A DNA stretch of 27,502 nt, from contig CAKPFD010000011.1 in NCBI GenBank assembly GCA_934149515.1, forward strand, positions 1 through 27,502, given 5' to 3'. The stretch is from an uncultured Bacilli bacterium (GTDB lineage Bacteria; Bacillota_I; Bacilli_A; RF39; UBA660). Within the stretch, counting starts at the first letter, position 1, and each line of letters opens with the position of its first letter. The position numbers and the translations under genes were made by a program. Shown here one piece after another: positions 13,837 to 23,300 of the stretch. The notes beneath the pieces are model-generated. The model was given only the letters and a program-made list of their open reading frames with translations. It was not told the origin of the DNA and did no database searches.

Positions 13837-14412
13837 ATGGCAAGAGTAAAAAATGGTGCAACAACAAAAGCACGTCATAAAAAAGTATTAAAACAAGCAA
13901 AAGGATATTTTGGAAGCAAACATAGATTATATAAAACTGCAAAAGAACAATTAATGCATTCTGGACAATATGCATTCCGTGATCGTAAACAAAAGAAAAG
14001 AGAATTCAGAAAATTATGGATTACAAGAATTAATGCAGCATGCCGTCAAAATGGAATTAGTTATTCTCGTTTTATTGAAGGATTAAACAAAGCAGGTGTA
14101 GAAGTAAACCGTAAAATGTTAAGTGAAATCGCAATCAATGATGAAAAAGCTTTCGCACAATTAGTAGAAGTAGCAAAACAAGGAAAAGCAGGAAAAATCA
14201 AAAAAGAAGAAGTAAAAGCAACAAACGAAGTAACAGTTGCAACAACAAAGAAAGCAAAAGAAGCACCAAAAGCTACTGCAACAAAAGAAGAAAATAAAGA
14301 AACAGATTATACAAAAATGACAGTAGCAGAATTAAAAGAAGCAGCAAAAGCAAAAGGAATTGCTGTAACAGGATTAAAAAAAGCTGATTTAATTGAAGCT
14401 TTAGAAAAATAA
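13837..14412 (+). CDS. rplT: 50S ribosomal protein L20 with C-terminal Rho_N/SAP-like extension
   Basis: Encodes 191 aa with the ribosome-binding site AAGGAGG. Residues 1-118 are a normal bL20 ('ARVKNGATTKARHKKVL', 'RDRKQKKREFRKLWI', 'MLSEIAINDEKAF'). L20 binds 23S rRNA early in assembly and, through the leader, represses its own operon. The usual length is about 118, so ~73 residues are extra. They comprise a Lys/Thr/Ala/Glu linker (~120-155) and a terminal module (~157-191) 'MTVAELKEAAKAKGI..TGLKKADLIEALEK' matching the Rho_N/SAP-type helix-extended loop-helix nucleic-acid-binding pattern. The same module ends S2 in the next gene. There is no frameshift; the extension is one open frame with native codon use. 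Confidence 0.95.
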   Translation: MARVKNGATTKARHKKVLKQAKGYFGSKHRLYKTAKEQLMHSGQYAFRDRKQKKREFRKLWITRINAACRQNGISYSRFIEGLNKAGVEVNRKMLSEIAINDEKAFAQLVEVAKQGKAGKIKKEEVKATNEVTVATTKKAKEAPKATATKEENKETDYTKMTVAELKEAAKAKGIAVTGLKKADLIEALEK

Positions 14413-14502
14413 ACATATTTTGGAATTGAACCATCAAGTGCCAATAGGTGATGATTTTTAGAACAAAATAGAAGAACAAACGAAAAGGAGATTAATAAAA
14501 AT

Positions 14503-15426
14503 ATGACAGTTGTATCAATGAATTATTTACTAGAAGCAGGTGTACATTTCGGACACCAAAAAAGAAGATGGAATCCTAAAATGAAGGAATACATCTACAC
14601 TACAAGAGATGATATTTATATCATTGACCTAAAAAAGACAGCAGAATGCCTAGAAAAAGCTTATGTTGCTATGAAAAAAATTGCTGAAGATGGTGGAAAA
14701 GTTCTATTTGTCGGAACAAAAAAACAAGCCCAAGAAGCAGCAGAAGAAAATGCAACTCGTACCAATATGTACTTTGTAAATGAAAGATGGTTAGGTGGAA
14801 CCTTAACAAACTTCAAGACTATTAAATCAAGAATTCGTCGTATGGAAGAAATCGAAAAGATGGAAGCAGATGGAACATTTGATTTATTACCAAAGAAAGA
14901 AGTTATTCAAATCAAAAAAGAATATGATAAACTAAATAAAAACCTACGTGGTATTCGTGATATGAAAAAAATGCCAAATGCATTGGTAATTGTTGATCCT
15001 AAAAAAGAAGAAATTGCAATTAAAGAAGCAAGAATTTTAGGTATTCCAGTATTTGGTGTTGTCGATACGAACTGCGATCCAGATATGGTAGATTATGTCA
15101 TTCCTGGTAATGATGATGCTGTAAGAGCTGTAAAACTTTTAATTGGCGTTTTAACTAATGCTATTGCTGAAGCAAATGGCAATGAAGTAGTTGATTACAT
15201 CAGTGAAGAAGATAAAAATAAAGAACCAAAGAAACAAGAAGTAAAAACCAAAGAAGTAAAACAAGCACCAGTAAAAGAAGTTGAAAAAGAGCAACCAAAA
15301 CAAGAAGAAAAAGAAGATTTAGAAAATCTAACTCTACAAGATTTAAAAGCAAAAGCGAAAGAAGCAGGCATTAAAGGTTATTCAACAATGAAAAAAGCAG
15401 ATCTTATTGAAGCTTTAGAAAAATAA
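14503..15426 (+). CDS. rpsB: 30S ribosomal protein S2 with C-terminal Rho_N/SAP-like extension
   Basis: Encodes 307 aa with the ribosome-binding site AAGGAG. Residues 1-~230 are typical uS2 ('MNYLLEAGVHFGHQKRRWNPKM', shown here in part as 'GVHFGHQ..RWNPKM'; 'NERWLGGTLTNFKTI'; 'PVFGVVDTNCDPD'). A Lys/Glu/Gln-rich linker (~233-270) leads to a ~35-residue module 'LTLQDLKAKAKEAGI..YSTMKKADLIEALEK', matching that at the end of L20. S2 binds late in 30S assembly and helps dock S1. Whether the extra domain replaces or supplements RNA binding is unknown. The gene is separated from rplT by 90 bases with no clear promoter or terminator, so read-through from infC is possible. tsf follows. Confidence 0.96.
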   Translation: MTVVSMNYLLEAGVHFGHQKRRWNPKMKEYIYTTRDDIYIIDLKKTAECLEKAYVAMKKIAEDGGKVLFVGTKKQAQEAAEENATRTNMYFVNERWLGGTLTNFKTIKSRIRRMEEIEKMEADGTFDLLPKKEVIQIKKEYDKLNKNLRGIRDMKKMPNALVIVDPKKEEIAIKEARILGIPVFGVVDTNCDPDMVDYVIPGNDDAVRAVKLLIGVLTNAIAEANGNEVVDYISEEDKNKEPKKQEVKTKEVKQAPVKEVEKEQPKQEEKEDLENLTLQDLKAKAKEAGIKGYSTMKKADLIEALEK

Positions 15427-15443
15427 ATTTATAATAAATAGAT

Positions 15444-15467
15444 AAGGGGCCAACAAAGCCCCCTTTT
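15444..15467 (+). terminator. GC-rich hairpin between rpsB and tsf
   Basis: GGGGC (15446-15450) pairs with GCCCC (15458-15462) around a 7-base loop, followed by C and TTTT. The stem is GC-rich in an otherwise AT-rich region. It likely acts as a partial terminator that sets the ratio of tsf to rpsB, since no new promoter is seen before tsf. Confidence 0.55.
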
Positions 15468-15489
15468 ATGAAAGAAAGGATGATAAACA

Positions 15490-16368
15490 ATGTTTAAAGC
15501 AAGTGACGTAAAAGAATTAAGAGATCGTACAGGAGCTGGAATGCTTGATTGTAAAAAAGCATTAGAGGCAACAGAAGGAAATATGGAAAAAGCCATTGAT
15601 TGGTTAAGAGAAAAAGGAATTTCCAAAGCTGCCAAAAAAGAAAGTAGAATTGCAGCAGAAGGATTGTGTTCTATTAAGGCAAAAGAAAACAAAGCAGTAA
15701 TACTAGAAGTTAACTCAGAAACTGACTTTGTTGCTAAAAATGAAGAATTTACAAACTTTGTAGCTTATTTAACAGATATCATTTTAAATAATGACTTAAA
15801 AACAAGCGAAGAAGTAATGAATTTTAATGATAATGGGGAAACAATAGAACAAAAATTAGTAGCTCTAACTGCTAAAATTGGAGAAAAATTATCATTCCGT
15901 CGTCATACACTTGTAACCAAACAAGATAATGAAGTGTTTGGAAGTTATCTTCACTTAGGAGGAAAAATTGGTGCTTTAGTTGTATTAGCAAATACAAATG
16001 AAGAAGTAGCCAAAGAAGTAGCAATGCACGTTGCAGCAATGGCTCCAGTATGCATTAAAAGACAAGATGTACCAGCTGATATGGTAGAACGTGAAAGCAC
16101 AGTAATCAAAGAACAAGTAATGAATGAAGGAAAACCAGCGGATATTGCTGAAAAAATGGTAACTGGTAGATTAAACAAATTCTATAAAGAAATCTGCTTA
16201 GAAGAACAAGAATTTATCAAAGACTCTAGCATGACTGTAGGAAACTATGTTAAAAACAATGGTGGAGAATTAATCTCTATGATCCGTTATGCTGTAGGAG
16301 AAGGTATTGAGAAAAAACAAGAAGATTTTGCAAGCGAAGTAATGAATCAAATCAATGCTGCACAATAA
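15490..16368 (+). CDS. tsf: Elongation factor Ts
   Basis: Encodes 292 aa with an AAAGGATG ribosome-binding site. A UBA-like N-terminus ('DVKELRDRTGAGMLDCKKAL') precedes the core with the nucleotide-exchange motif 'SETDFVAKN', and the C-terminal half holds the dimerisation subdomain. EF-Ts releases GDP from EF-Tu. The gene follows rpsB in the usual order. The customary next gene, pyrH, is missing; a lipoprotein gene follows with a 1-base gap. Confidence 0.97.
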   Translation: MFKASDVKELRDRTGAGMLDCKKALEATEGNMEKAIDWLREKGISKAAKKESRIAAEGLCSIKAKENKAVILEVNSETDFVAKNEEFTNFVAYLTDIILNNDLKTSEEVMNFNDNGETIEQKLVALTAKIGEKLSFRRHTLVTKQDNEVFGSYLHLGGKIGALVVLANTNEEVAKEVAMHVAAMAPVCIKRQDVPADMVERESTVIKEQVMNEGKPADIAEKMVTGRLNKFYKEICLEEQEFIKDSSMTVGNYVKNNGGELISMIRYAVGEGIEKKQEDFASEVMNQINAAQ

Positions 16369-16369
16369 T

Positions 16370-16888
16370 ATGAAGAAATATCTCACTTTATTCTTTAGTA
16401 TCACAATCACTATCTCAATCATAACTGGATGTAAGGCTAAGAAAGTAGAAAAAATAACTGATGCGGAAAAAGTAGCAATTGAATACACAATTTCAAAAAA
16501 CAATCCTTTTTACTATGTAACTTTAGAAAAAACAAACCAGTTACTAAAAGAAGAAGGAATTTTATACATAGGTTATCCAGAAAGTGATGCTGCCAAACAA
16601 ATCGTTATGATTTTGACAGAACTTTCTAAAACAGAAAAACTTTCTATTGCTTATTACAATCCAAAACAATCAACCAAAAATAAAGAAAATGATGCACTAG
16701 CACAAACACTAGATCAAGAACAATTGCTAGTACCAGGTCTTTATTTTATCAAAGCAGGGAAAATTATCAGTAAAGATACATCCTTAGCCTTTGAACCAAT
16801 TGATTATTTTACCAAAGAAATGAAACAAGAATTAACGAAAAAATATCAAAAGATGATAAAAGATTATCAAGAAATGGCTAAATCCTAG
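16370..16888 (+). CDS. Lipoprotein with degenerate thioredoxin-like fold
   Basis: Encodes 172 aa, starting one base after the tsf stop with no clear ribosome-binding site, so translation may be coupled to tsf. A signal peptide with lipobox 'ITGC' gives lipid-modified Cys21. The rest resembles a thioredoxin fold: a helix before a strand ('EGILYIGYPESDAAKQIVMI') at the place where active members have a CxxC, then 'LVPGLYFIKAGKII' with the cis-Pro-like Val-Pro. The two Cys are replaced by Ser and Ala, so it cannot be a dithiol oxidoreductase. It may bind a peptide or act as a chaperone outside the membrane. Thioredoxin-like is a moderate inference from the strand/helix pattern; lipoprotein is firm. 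A terminator overlaps its stop. Confidence 0.7.
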   Translation: MKKYLTLFFSITITISIITGCKAKKVEKITDAEKVAIEYTISKNNPFYYVTLEKTNQLLKEEGILYIGYPESDAAKQIVMILTELSKTEKLSIAYYNPKQSTKNKENDALAQTLDQEQLLVPGLYFIKAGKIISKDTSLAFEPIDYFTKEMKQELTKKYQKMIKDYQEMAKS

Positions 16889-16900
16889 CCATTTTTTTTG
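16872..16900 (+). terminator. Terminator after the lipoprotein gene
   Basis: AATGGCT (16873-16879) pairs with AGCCATT (16887-16893) around a 7-base loop and is followed by a run of T to 16899. It ends the rpsB-tsf-lipoprotein transcript and contains the TAG stop. Confidence 0.85.
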
Positions 16901-16960
16901 CCAAAACTCTTATCTTGAGAAAAATAGTAATATGTGTCACAATAAGAAAAAGGAGTTAAC

Positions 16961-18190
16961 ATGAAAAAGGACAAAAAGAAAATTATTATTATTACCATTA
17001 CCATTATTATCGCCGGAATACTTGGAATCACTATCTATGAAAATAACAAAATTATTGAAGATAATACAAGCTATCGCATTAAGCAAAAAGAAATAGAAGT
17101 ATATAGCAATATAAAAATTAGCGATTTAATTGAATTGCTAGATGGAAAAATCAACGACAATAAAGTAATTGATACCAAGACAACAGGGGAAAAAGAAATT
17201 ACATTTTTCTATCACAAGAAAGATAAAAGAACAAGAAAAGGAACTTTTACCATCCAAATAAAAGATACAGAAGAACCACTGGTTTGGTTATCAAATAGTT
17301 ATAGTGTAAAAGTAGGAAGTAAAATCGACTTAGCATCGACCATTTTATGTGCAGATAATTATGATAAAAAACCAGAATGTAAAATTGAAGGTGACTATGA
17401 TCTTAACAAAGCAGGTAACTATCGTCTAACCTATGTTGCAACAGATAACAGTAATAACACGCAAAAAGTAGATTTTACTCTTTATGTGTATGAACCTAAA
17501 AAAACAACTACCAAAACAACGACCGCTACCAACACTGCCTTTAAAGACGTCTTAACAAATTATAAGAGCGACAACACAAGCATTGGAATTGATGTTTCAA
17601 AATGGCAAGAAGAAATAGATTTTAAAAAAGTAAAAGCAGCAGGTGCTGAATTTGTCATGATAAGAGTTGGTGCTCAAAAAGGAGTAGAAGGAGAATACAT
17701 CCTAGATAGCTACTTTAAAAAAAATATAGAAAATGCCACCAAAGAAGGCTTGAAAGTAGGAATTTATTTTTATTCTTATGCTAATAGTGAAGAAGAAGCT
17801 CAAAAGCAAGCCAAATGGGTCATAAAACAAATCAAAAAATACAATATATCTTTACCAGTTGCTTTTGATTGGGAGTGTTATCAATCATTTAATGAAATGG
17901 AATTAAGTTTATTCGGCTTAAATCAAGTGGCAAATGCTTTTCTAGATACCATCAAACAACATGGTTATGAAGCAATGCTATATGGTAGTAAAAATTATTT
18001 AAAAGCAATCTGGAAATATCAAAGTGCTAATATTTGGTTAGCTCATTATACGAAGCAAACAGATTATGATGCTGATTATGTCATGTGGCAATTATGTCAA
18101 GATGGCAAAATAGATGGAATAAAGACAGATGTAGATATTGATATTTTGTATCAAAAAGAAAAAGTAGAAAAGAAAAAAACGTCTAAATAA
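16961..18190 (+). CDS. Membrane-anchored GH25 lysozyme-like cell-wall hydrolase
   Basis: Encodes 409 aa with an AAGGAG ribosome-binding site. Lys-rich residues 1-8 precede an Ile-rich membrane anchor (~9-26). Two Ig-like segments follow: ~45-108, and ~109-178 of the DUF5011 type ('AGNYRLTYVATDNSNNTQKV'). A Thr/Lys linker leads to a GH25 catalytic domain (~207-400). Catalytic-type residues are visible: Asp211 in 'GIDVSKWQ', and Asp303 with Glu305 in 'AFDWE'. 'VMIRVGAQ', 'GIYFYSYA' and 'DVDIDILY' are further hallmarks. Such enzymes cut the beta-1,4 bond between MurNAc and GlcNAc. The membrane anchor and Ig spacer suggest work on the organism's own wall. No specific neighbour link is seen. A weak promoter (TTGAGA 16915-16920, CACAAT 16938-16943) may serve it. 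Confidence 0.92.
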   Translation: MKKDKKKIIIITITIIIAGILGITIYENNKIIEDNTSYRIKQKEIEVYSNIKISDLIELLDGKINDNKVIDTKTTGEKEITFFYHKKDKRTRKGTFTIQIKDTEEPLVWLSNSYSVKVGSKIDLASTILCADNYDKKPECKIEGDYDLNKAGNYRLTYVATDNSNNTQKVDFTLYVYEPKKTTTKTTTATNTAFKDVLTNYKSDNTSIGIDVSKWQEEIDFKKVKAAGAEFVMIRVGAQKGVEGEYILDSYFKKNIENATKEGLKVGIYFYSYANSEEEAQKQAKWVIKQIKKYNISLPVAFDWECYQSFNEMELSLFGLNQVANAFLDTIKQHGYEAMLYGSKNYLKAIWKYQSANIWLAHYTKQTDYDADYVMWQLCQDGKIDGIKTDVDIDILYQKEKVEKKKTSK

Positions 18191-18250
18191 TTAAAAAGCA
18201 ACATTTCCTAGCATGTCTTTTCACATAAGTCTTTTCTTTTCTTAAAATTT

Positions 18251-18260
18251 GTGTTACAAT
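18251..18260 (+). promoter_or_regulatory. Extended -10 promoter of typA
   Basis: TGTTACAAT (18252-18260) is a good extended -10; the -35 region (about 18232-18237, TTTTCT) is poor. Transcription would begin near 18267. Confidence 0.5.
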
Positions 18261-18292
18261 GATGAACGTATTTTAAATGGAGTGTGAGATGT

Positions 18293-20107
18293 ATGAAAAA
18301 AAGAAATATAGCAATTATTGCACATGTCGATCATGGGAAAACAACATTAGTAGATGGTATTTTAAAAACATCTGGTATGTTTCGTGATAATGAAGATGTT
18401 AGTAATGTATCAATGGATTCCAATGCCATAGAAAAAGAACGTGGTATTACGATTCTTGCCAAAACAACAGCCCTAGATTACAATGGCTACCGTATTAATA
18501 TCCTAGATACCCCAGGACACGCTGATTTTGGCGGGGAAGTAGAACGTATTATGAATATGGTAGATGGTGTATTACTAGTAGTTGATGCTTATGAAGGGGC
18601 AATGCCTCAAACAAGATTTGTTTTAAAGAAAGCCTTAGAAGCCAAAGTAAAACCGATTGTTGTGATTAATAAAGTAGATAAACCAAGTGCTAGATGTAAA
18701 GCAGTAGTAGATGAAGTGTTAGATTTATTTATTGAATTAGGAGCAGATGAACAACAATTAGAATTTCCAGTAATTTATGCTAGTGCTTTAAATGAAACTT
18801 GTAGTTTAAGCGATGATTTAACAACCCAACAACCAGGATTTGCACCTTTACTTGACTTAATTATTTCTGAAATTCCAGCCCCAACAGGAGATAATGAAGC
18901 TCCACTACAATTTCAACCTGCTTTATTAGATTATAATGAATTTGTTGGAAGAATTGGAATTGGTCGTGTTCATAATGGTCAAATAAAAACAGGTCAAATG
19001 GTCAATTGTTTACGTCTAGATGGTACAACCAAAAGTTTCCGAATTCAAAAATTATTTGGTTTTTATGGGTATAACCGTGTAGAAATCGAACAAGCAGAAG
19101 CAGGAGATATTATTGCTATCGCTGGTCTTGCTGATATTTCAGTAGGAGAAACTATCTGTGATACGACACATGCACTTCCATTACCAGTATTACATATTGA
19201 TGAACCAACCCTTCAAATGACATTTGGAACAAATTCTAGTCCTTTTGTAGGTCGTGATGGAAAAATTTTAACTGCCAGAAAAATAGAAGAACGTCTTATC
19301 AAAGAAACCCAAAAAGATGTCAGCTTAAAAGTACAACCAAGTACTAATGAAAGCTTTTTAGTGTCTGGTCGTGGAGAATTACATTTAGGTATCCTAATAG
19401 AAAATATGCGTCGTGAAGGGTTTGAATTAGAAGTATCAAAGCCAAAAGTTATCATTAAAGAAATTGATGGTGCAAAATATGAACCATGGGAAGAGTTACA
19501 AATTGAAGTTCCAGAAGACTGTGTAGGAACCATTATCGAACAATTGGGCTTACGTGGTGCAATGATGGAGAGTATGACTAATTTTGAAAATCAAGTTCGC
19601 CTAAACTACCAAATTCCATCTCGTGGACTTATTGGATTTATGACAGACTTTATGACGATGACAAAAGGTTATGGTATTATCAATCACACCTTTAGTGAAT
19701 ATCGTCCTTATGAAAATGTGGATATTGGAGAAAGAAAACTTGGAGTACTAGTATCCGTAGAACATGGTAATGCAACAGCATATTCTATTGGAAACTTAGA
19801 AGATAGAGGTACAATGTTCATTGAACCAGGTACTGAAGTATATGAAGGAATGATCATTGGTGAGTGTAATCGTGATAATGATTTAGCCATTAACGTAGTA
19901 AAAGGAAAACAATTAACCAATATGCGTGCTGCAGGATCAGATCATACTGTTGTTCTAAAACGACCAAGACCAATCACTCTAGAATATGCCCTAGATTACA
20001 TTAATTCTGATGAATTAGTAGAAGTGACACCACACTTTATTCGCTTACGTAAAAAAGTATTAAATACAGAAGAACGTAAAAAATTAGATGCGAAAAAAAA
20101 TAAATAA
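18293..20107 (+). CDS. typA: Ribosome-associated GTPase TypA/BipA
   Basis: Encodes 604 aa, the usual length. The ATG at 18293 has GGAG 10 bases upstream; the GTG at 18284 is only one base from it. Translation-GTPase motifs: 'AHVDHGKTT', 'RGITI' in switch I, 'DTPGHADFGGEV', 'NKVDKPSAR'. Domain II, the EF-G-like domains III and V, and the BipA-specific C-terminal domain (~480-604) containing 'GMIIGECNRDNDL' follow. It helps 50S assembly and growth under stress. It is a single gene with its own promoter and terminator. Confidence 0.97.
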   Translation: MKKRNIAIIAHVDHGKTTLVDGILKTSGMFRDNEDVSNVSMDSNAIEKERGITILAKTTALDYNGYRINILDTPGHADFGGEVERIMNMVDGVLLVVDAYEGAMPQTRFVLKKALEAKVKPIVVINKVDKPSARCKAVVDEVLDLFIELGADEQQLEFPVIYASALNETCSLSDDLTTQQPGFAPLLDLIISEIPAPTGDNEAPLQFQPALLDYNEFVGRIGIGRVHNGQIKTGQMVNCLRLDGTTKSFRIQKLFGFYGYNRVEIEQAEAGDIIAIAGLADISVGETICDTTHALPLPVLHIDEPTLQMTFGTNSSPFVGRDGKILTARKIEERLIKETQKDVSLKVQPSTNESFLVSGRGELHLGILIENMRREGFELEVSKPKVIIKEIDGAKYEPWEELQIEVPEDCVGTIIEQLGLRGAMMESMTNFENQVRLNYQIPSRGLIGFMTDFMTMTKGYGIINHTFSEYRPYENVDIGERKLGVLVSVEHGNATAYSIGNLEDRGTMFIEPGTEVYEGMIIGECNRDNDLAINVVKGKQLTNMRAAGSDHTVVLKRPRPITLEYALDYINSDELVEVTPHFIRLRKKVLNTEERKKLDAKKNK

Positions 20108-20110
20108 ACA

Positions 20111-20139
20111 AAGGAGCCCTTTTAAAAGGCTTCTTTTTT
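20111..20139 (+). terminator. Terminator after typA
   Basis: AAGGAGCC (20111-20118) pairs with GGCTTCTT (20128-20135), with one G-U pair and a 9-base loop, and is followed by a T run. Confidence 0.8.
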
Positions 20140-20287
20140 AAGAAATTTGTCGAAATAAGAAGATGGATAAATCTTTCTTTTTTTGTAAAAAGATACATAA
20201 TAGTAATAGAAAAAAGAAAAATGAACCGCTAAAGAAGGGAATTTTTGAATTTTCAATAAAAAAATAGTCTCAAAACAAAAAAAGTGA

Positions 20288-20316
20288 TTGACAACTAAGA
20301 AGCAATAAATTAGTAT
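20288..20316 (+). promoter_or_regulatory. Promoter and short leader of the adhesin gene
   Basis: A consensus TTGACA (20288-20293) and TAGTAT (20311-20316) lie 17 bases apart. The untranslated leader holds CTCTAG twice (20327-20332 and 20343-20348), which can also form a small stem (20328-20332 with 20345-20349). I see nothing else in 20140-20287. Confidence 0.55.
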
Positions 20317-20376
20317 AGTGAGATAACTCTAGGGTATTTATGCTCTAGAAGTGAATAAGGATGAGAGGAGATATTT

Positions 20377-23300
20377 ATGAGACAAATATCAAAAAAGAAG
20401 AATTTGTTTTCATGGCTTTTTGTACTTTTTGGTATCATTGGCTTGACGATAACCGGAAATGCACAAGATGAATCAGGTAAAATCGAGTTGACAAAAAAAG
20501 CTACAAAAATATATGAAACAGCTGATAAAACTAACTTAGAATATGGTCGTTATGCTAAGGTAGATTTATCAATTAATGCAAATCCATACAAAACAAGTCA
20601 AACCCATCATGGTAAATTAGATATTGTTTTAGTTTTTGATAGTTCAAACAGTATGGATGAAAATAGAATGGAAGCTGCGAAAAAAGCAGCATCAGATTTC
20701 ATCGATTCTCTAATGACTGGTGATAGCCCTGTCAAAATGGGATTAGTAGAATTCGGTACAGAAGTGATTAACACTCAAAATATGACAACAAATAAAACAA
20801 CAGTTAAAAACTTCGTTAATAATATTATTGATAGCCCATCATCTGATACTGGAGGAACTAATCTACAAGCAGCCATTGCTAAAGCTAATGAAATCCTAAC
20901 AAACGGAAAAAGAGCAGATGCTAAGCAAGTAGTTATCATTTTAACAGATGGTATTCCAACATTCTTTACTTATACTTATCAAGACCGGTTTAATACTAGA
21001 ACCAGATTGTGTGGTACAGGAAAATCAGATGATTATGCTGATGAAGTTTGGGGTGAAAACATTTGTCCACATAAACGACCAAGTGAGGCAGCAAAAGAAC
21101 AATTAGATGCATTGAAAAAAACACATGATATAGCTGATGTGTACACAATTGTATTTGGAGATCATTCAGATGCAGTCGACACACTTGCTAAAATCAATCC
21201 AGAACATGAAAATCCATTATATAAAAATTACAGTGCACTAACTGGAAAAGAATTACAAGAAAGATTTGCTGAAATCAAAGAAGAAACTGCTGTTATTATT
21301 GGTAAAAATAGTACTGTAACAGATATCATACCAAAAGAATTCAAGTTAACAGAAGAATCTAAACAACAACTACAAGCAAAAAATATCAAAGTAACAGAAC
21401 AAAAAGATGGTTCAACACTATTAACATGGAAAGTTGGAAATATTGAAGCAGATACAATTTATAAACTATCTTATATTGTAAGAGCAGAAGATGATTATCA
21501 TGGAAGCATGGCAACAAATGAAAGTGCACAATTAAAAACAACGGTTGCAAAAGACAATCCATACTATGATAAGACAAAATTAACTCTAGATTTTGAAAAA
21601 CCAACAGTTGAAATACCAGCGATTACAAAAGCTGATCATTATCTAGAAAATCCAAGTTATATAGGATATAGTGAAGCAACCATTACAGGAAGTTCAATTT
21701 TAACAAATGACATCAATAAAATCATTAAACAAGACAAACCAAATACAACCATCAAAGATGAAATTGTCATTGAAGAAACAGAAAATGTTAGAAAGAATCA
21801 AGATGGAACTTATACCATTACAAAAGATGGTATTACTCAAGGAATTCTAACAATGAATGAAGATGGTACTTTCACTTTCGTATCAAATAAAGATGTAGAA
21901 GGAGAGGTTACTTTCAACTATCACATTAAGACAACAATTACAAATTATGAAGAAACAAACTTTGTATATAGTAACACTTCAACAGTAACACTACTTATTA
22001 ACAAACGTTCTATTACCAATATAGTAGGTAATAAAATCTGGATGGATAATGATAACCAAGATGGAATTAGACCTGATAGTGTTCGTATAGGTTTATATGC
22101 CGATGGTATAAAAATAGATGAAACAACTACCGATGCAAATTGGACCTATCGCTTTGATAATTTATATGTCTATCAAAAAGGACACGAAAATGAAGAAGCT
22201 TATAAAATTACCTATACAGTAAAAGAAGAAGAAATACCAACTGGTTATGAAACGACAACAGATGGTTACAATATTACCAATTCACATATTCCAGAAACGA
22301 CAAAAGTAAAAGTTACAAAAGTATGGGATGATAAAGAAAATCAAGATGGTATTAGACCAACAACAATTGAAGTTAGTTTAGTAGCAAATGGTAAAGTACA
22401 AAAGACAACTACATTATCAGAAAATAATAACTGGACTTATCAATTTGAAGATTTAGCAGTTTATGAAAAGGGTCAAAAAATTGAATATGAAGTAACAGAA
22501 ACTGCAGTAAATAAATATCAAGGTGTTATTACAGGAAATAGTAAAGATGGCTTTACCATCACAAATTCTTATGAACCAGTTACTCTAACTATTACTGGTG
22601 AGAAAATTTGGAAAGATAATAATGACAATGATAGAATGCGTCCTGAAAGCATAACTATACGTTTATATGCTGATGGAAAAGAAGTTGCTACAACAACTGC
22701 AAGTAATCAAAGTAATTGGAAATATCAATTCGAAAACTTACCAAAATATCAAAATGGACAAGAAATTTATTACACGGTAACAGAAGATAGTGTTGATGGA
22801 TATGAAACAACTTATGATAAAGATAATAGATTCATTATTATCAACGTCAAAGATAATGAAAAAATAGTACTATCAGGAACAAAAACATGGGATGATAACA
22901 ACAATCAAGATGGCATCCGCCCAGATAAAATTACCGTAACATTAACTGGAAAAGACGGCGATGAAGTTGTTTATACTTCTAGTCCATTAACAGTAACAGC
23001 AAATGATCAAGGAATATGGTCATATCAATTTGATAATTTAGACAAATACCATAATGGAAACATCATTCAATATAGCATTACAGAAGAAGATGTTGAAGGT
23101 TATAGTAGTGAATATGATGGTATCAATATCAAAAATATTCATACACCAAAAACGATTTCTATTACTGGAGTTAAAACTTGGGAAGATAATGATGACCAAG
23201 ACGGTATTCGTCCAGACAGCATAACAATTCTATTGAAAAAGACAGTGAACAAAGAAACAACAATCGTAACAGAAAAAGAAGTTAGCAAAGAAGACAACTG

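Noticed and set aside
14413..14502. A promoter or S2-type leader between rplT and rpsB
   Set aside because: Only a 5-bp CATCA/TGATG stem is visible, and no -35/-10 pair with sensible spacing was found.
16961..17040. Short ATT/ACC triplet repeat at the start of the GH25 gene as a microsatellite
   Set aside because: It is explained by Ile- and Thr-rich codons of the membrane anchor.
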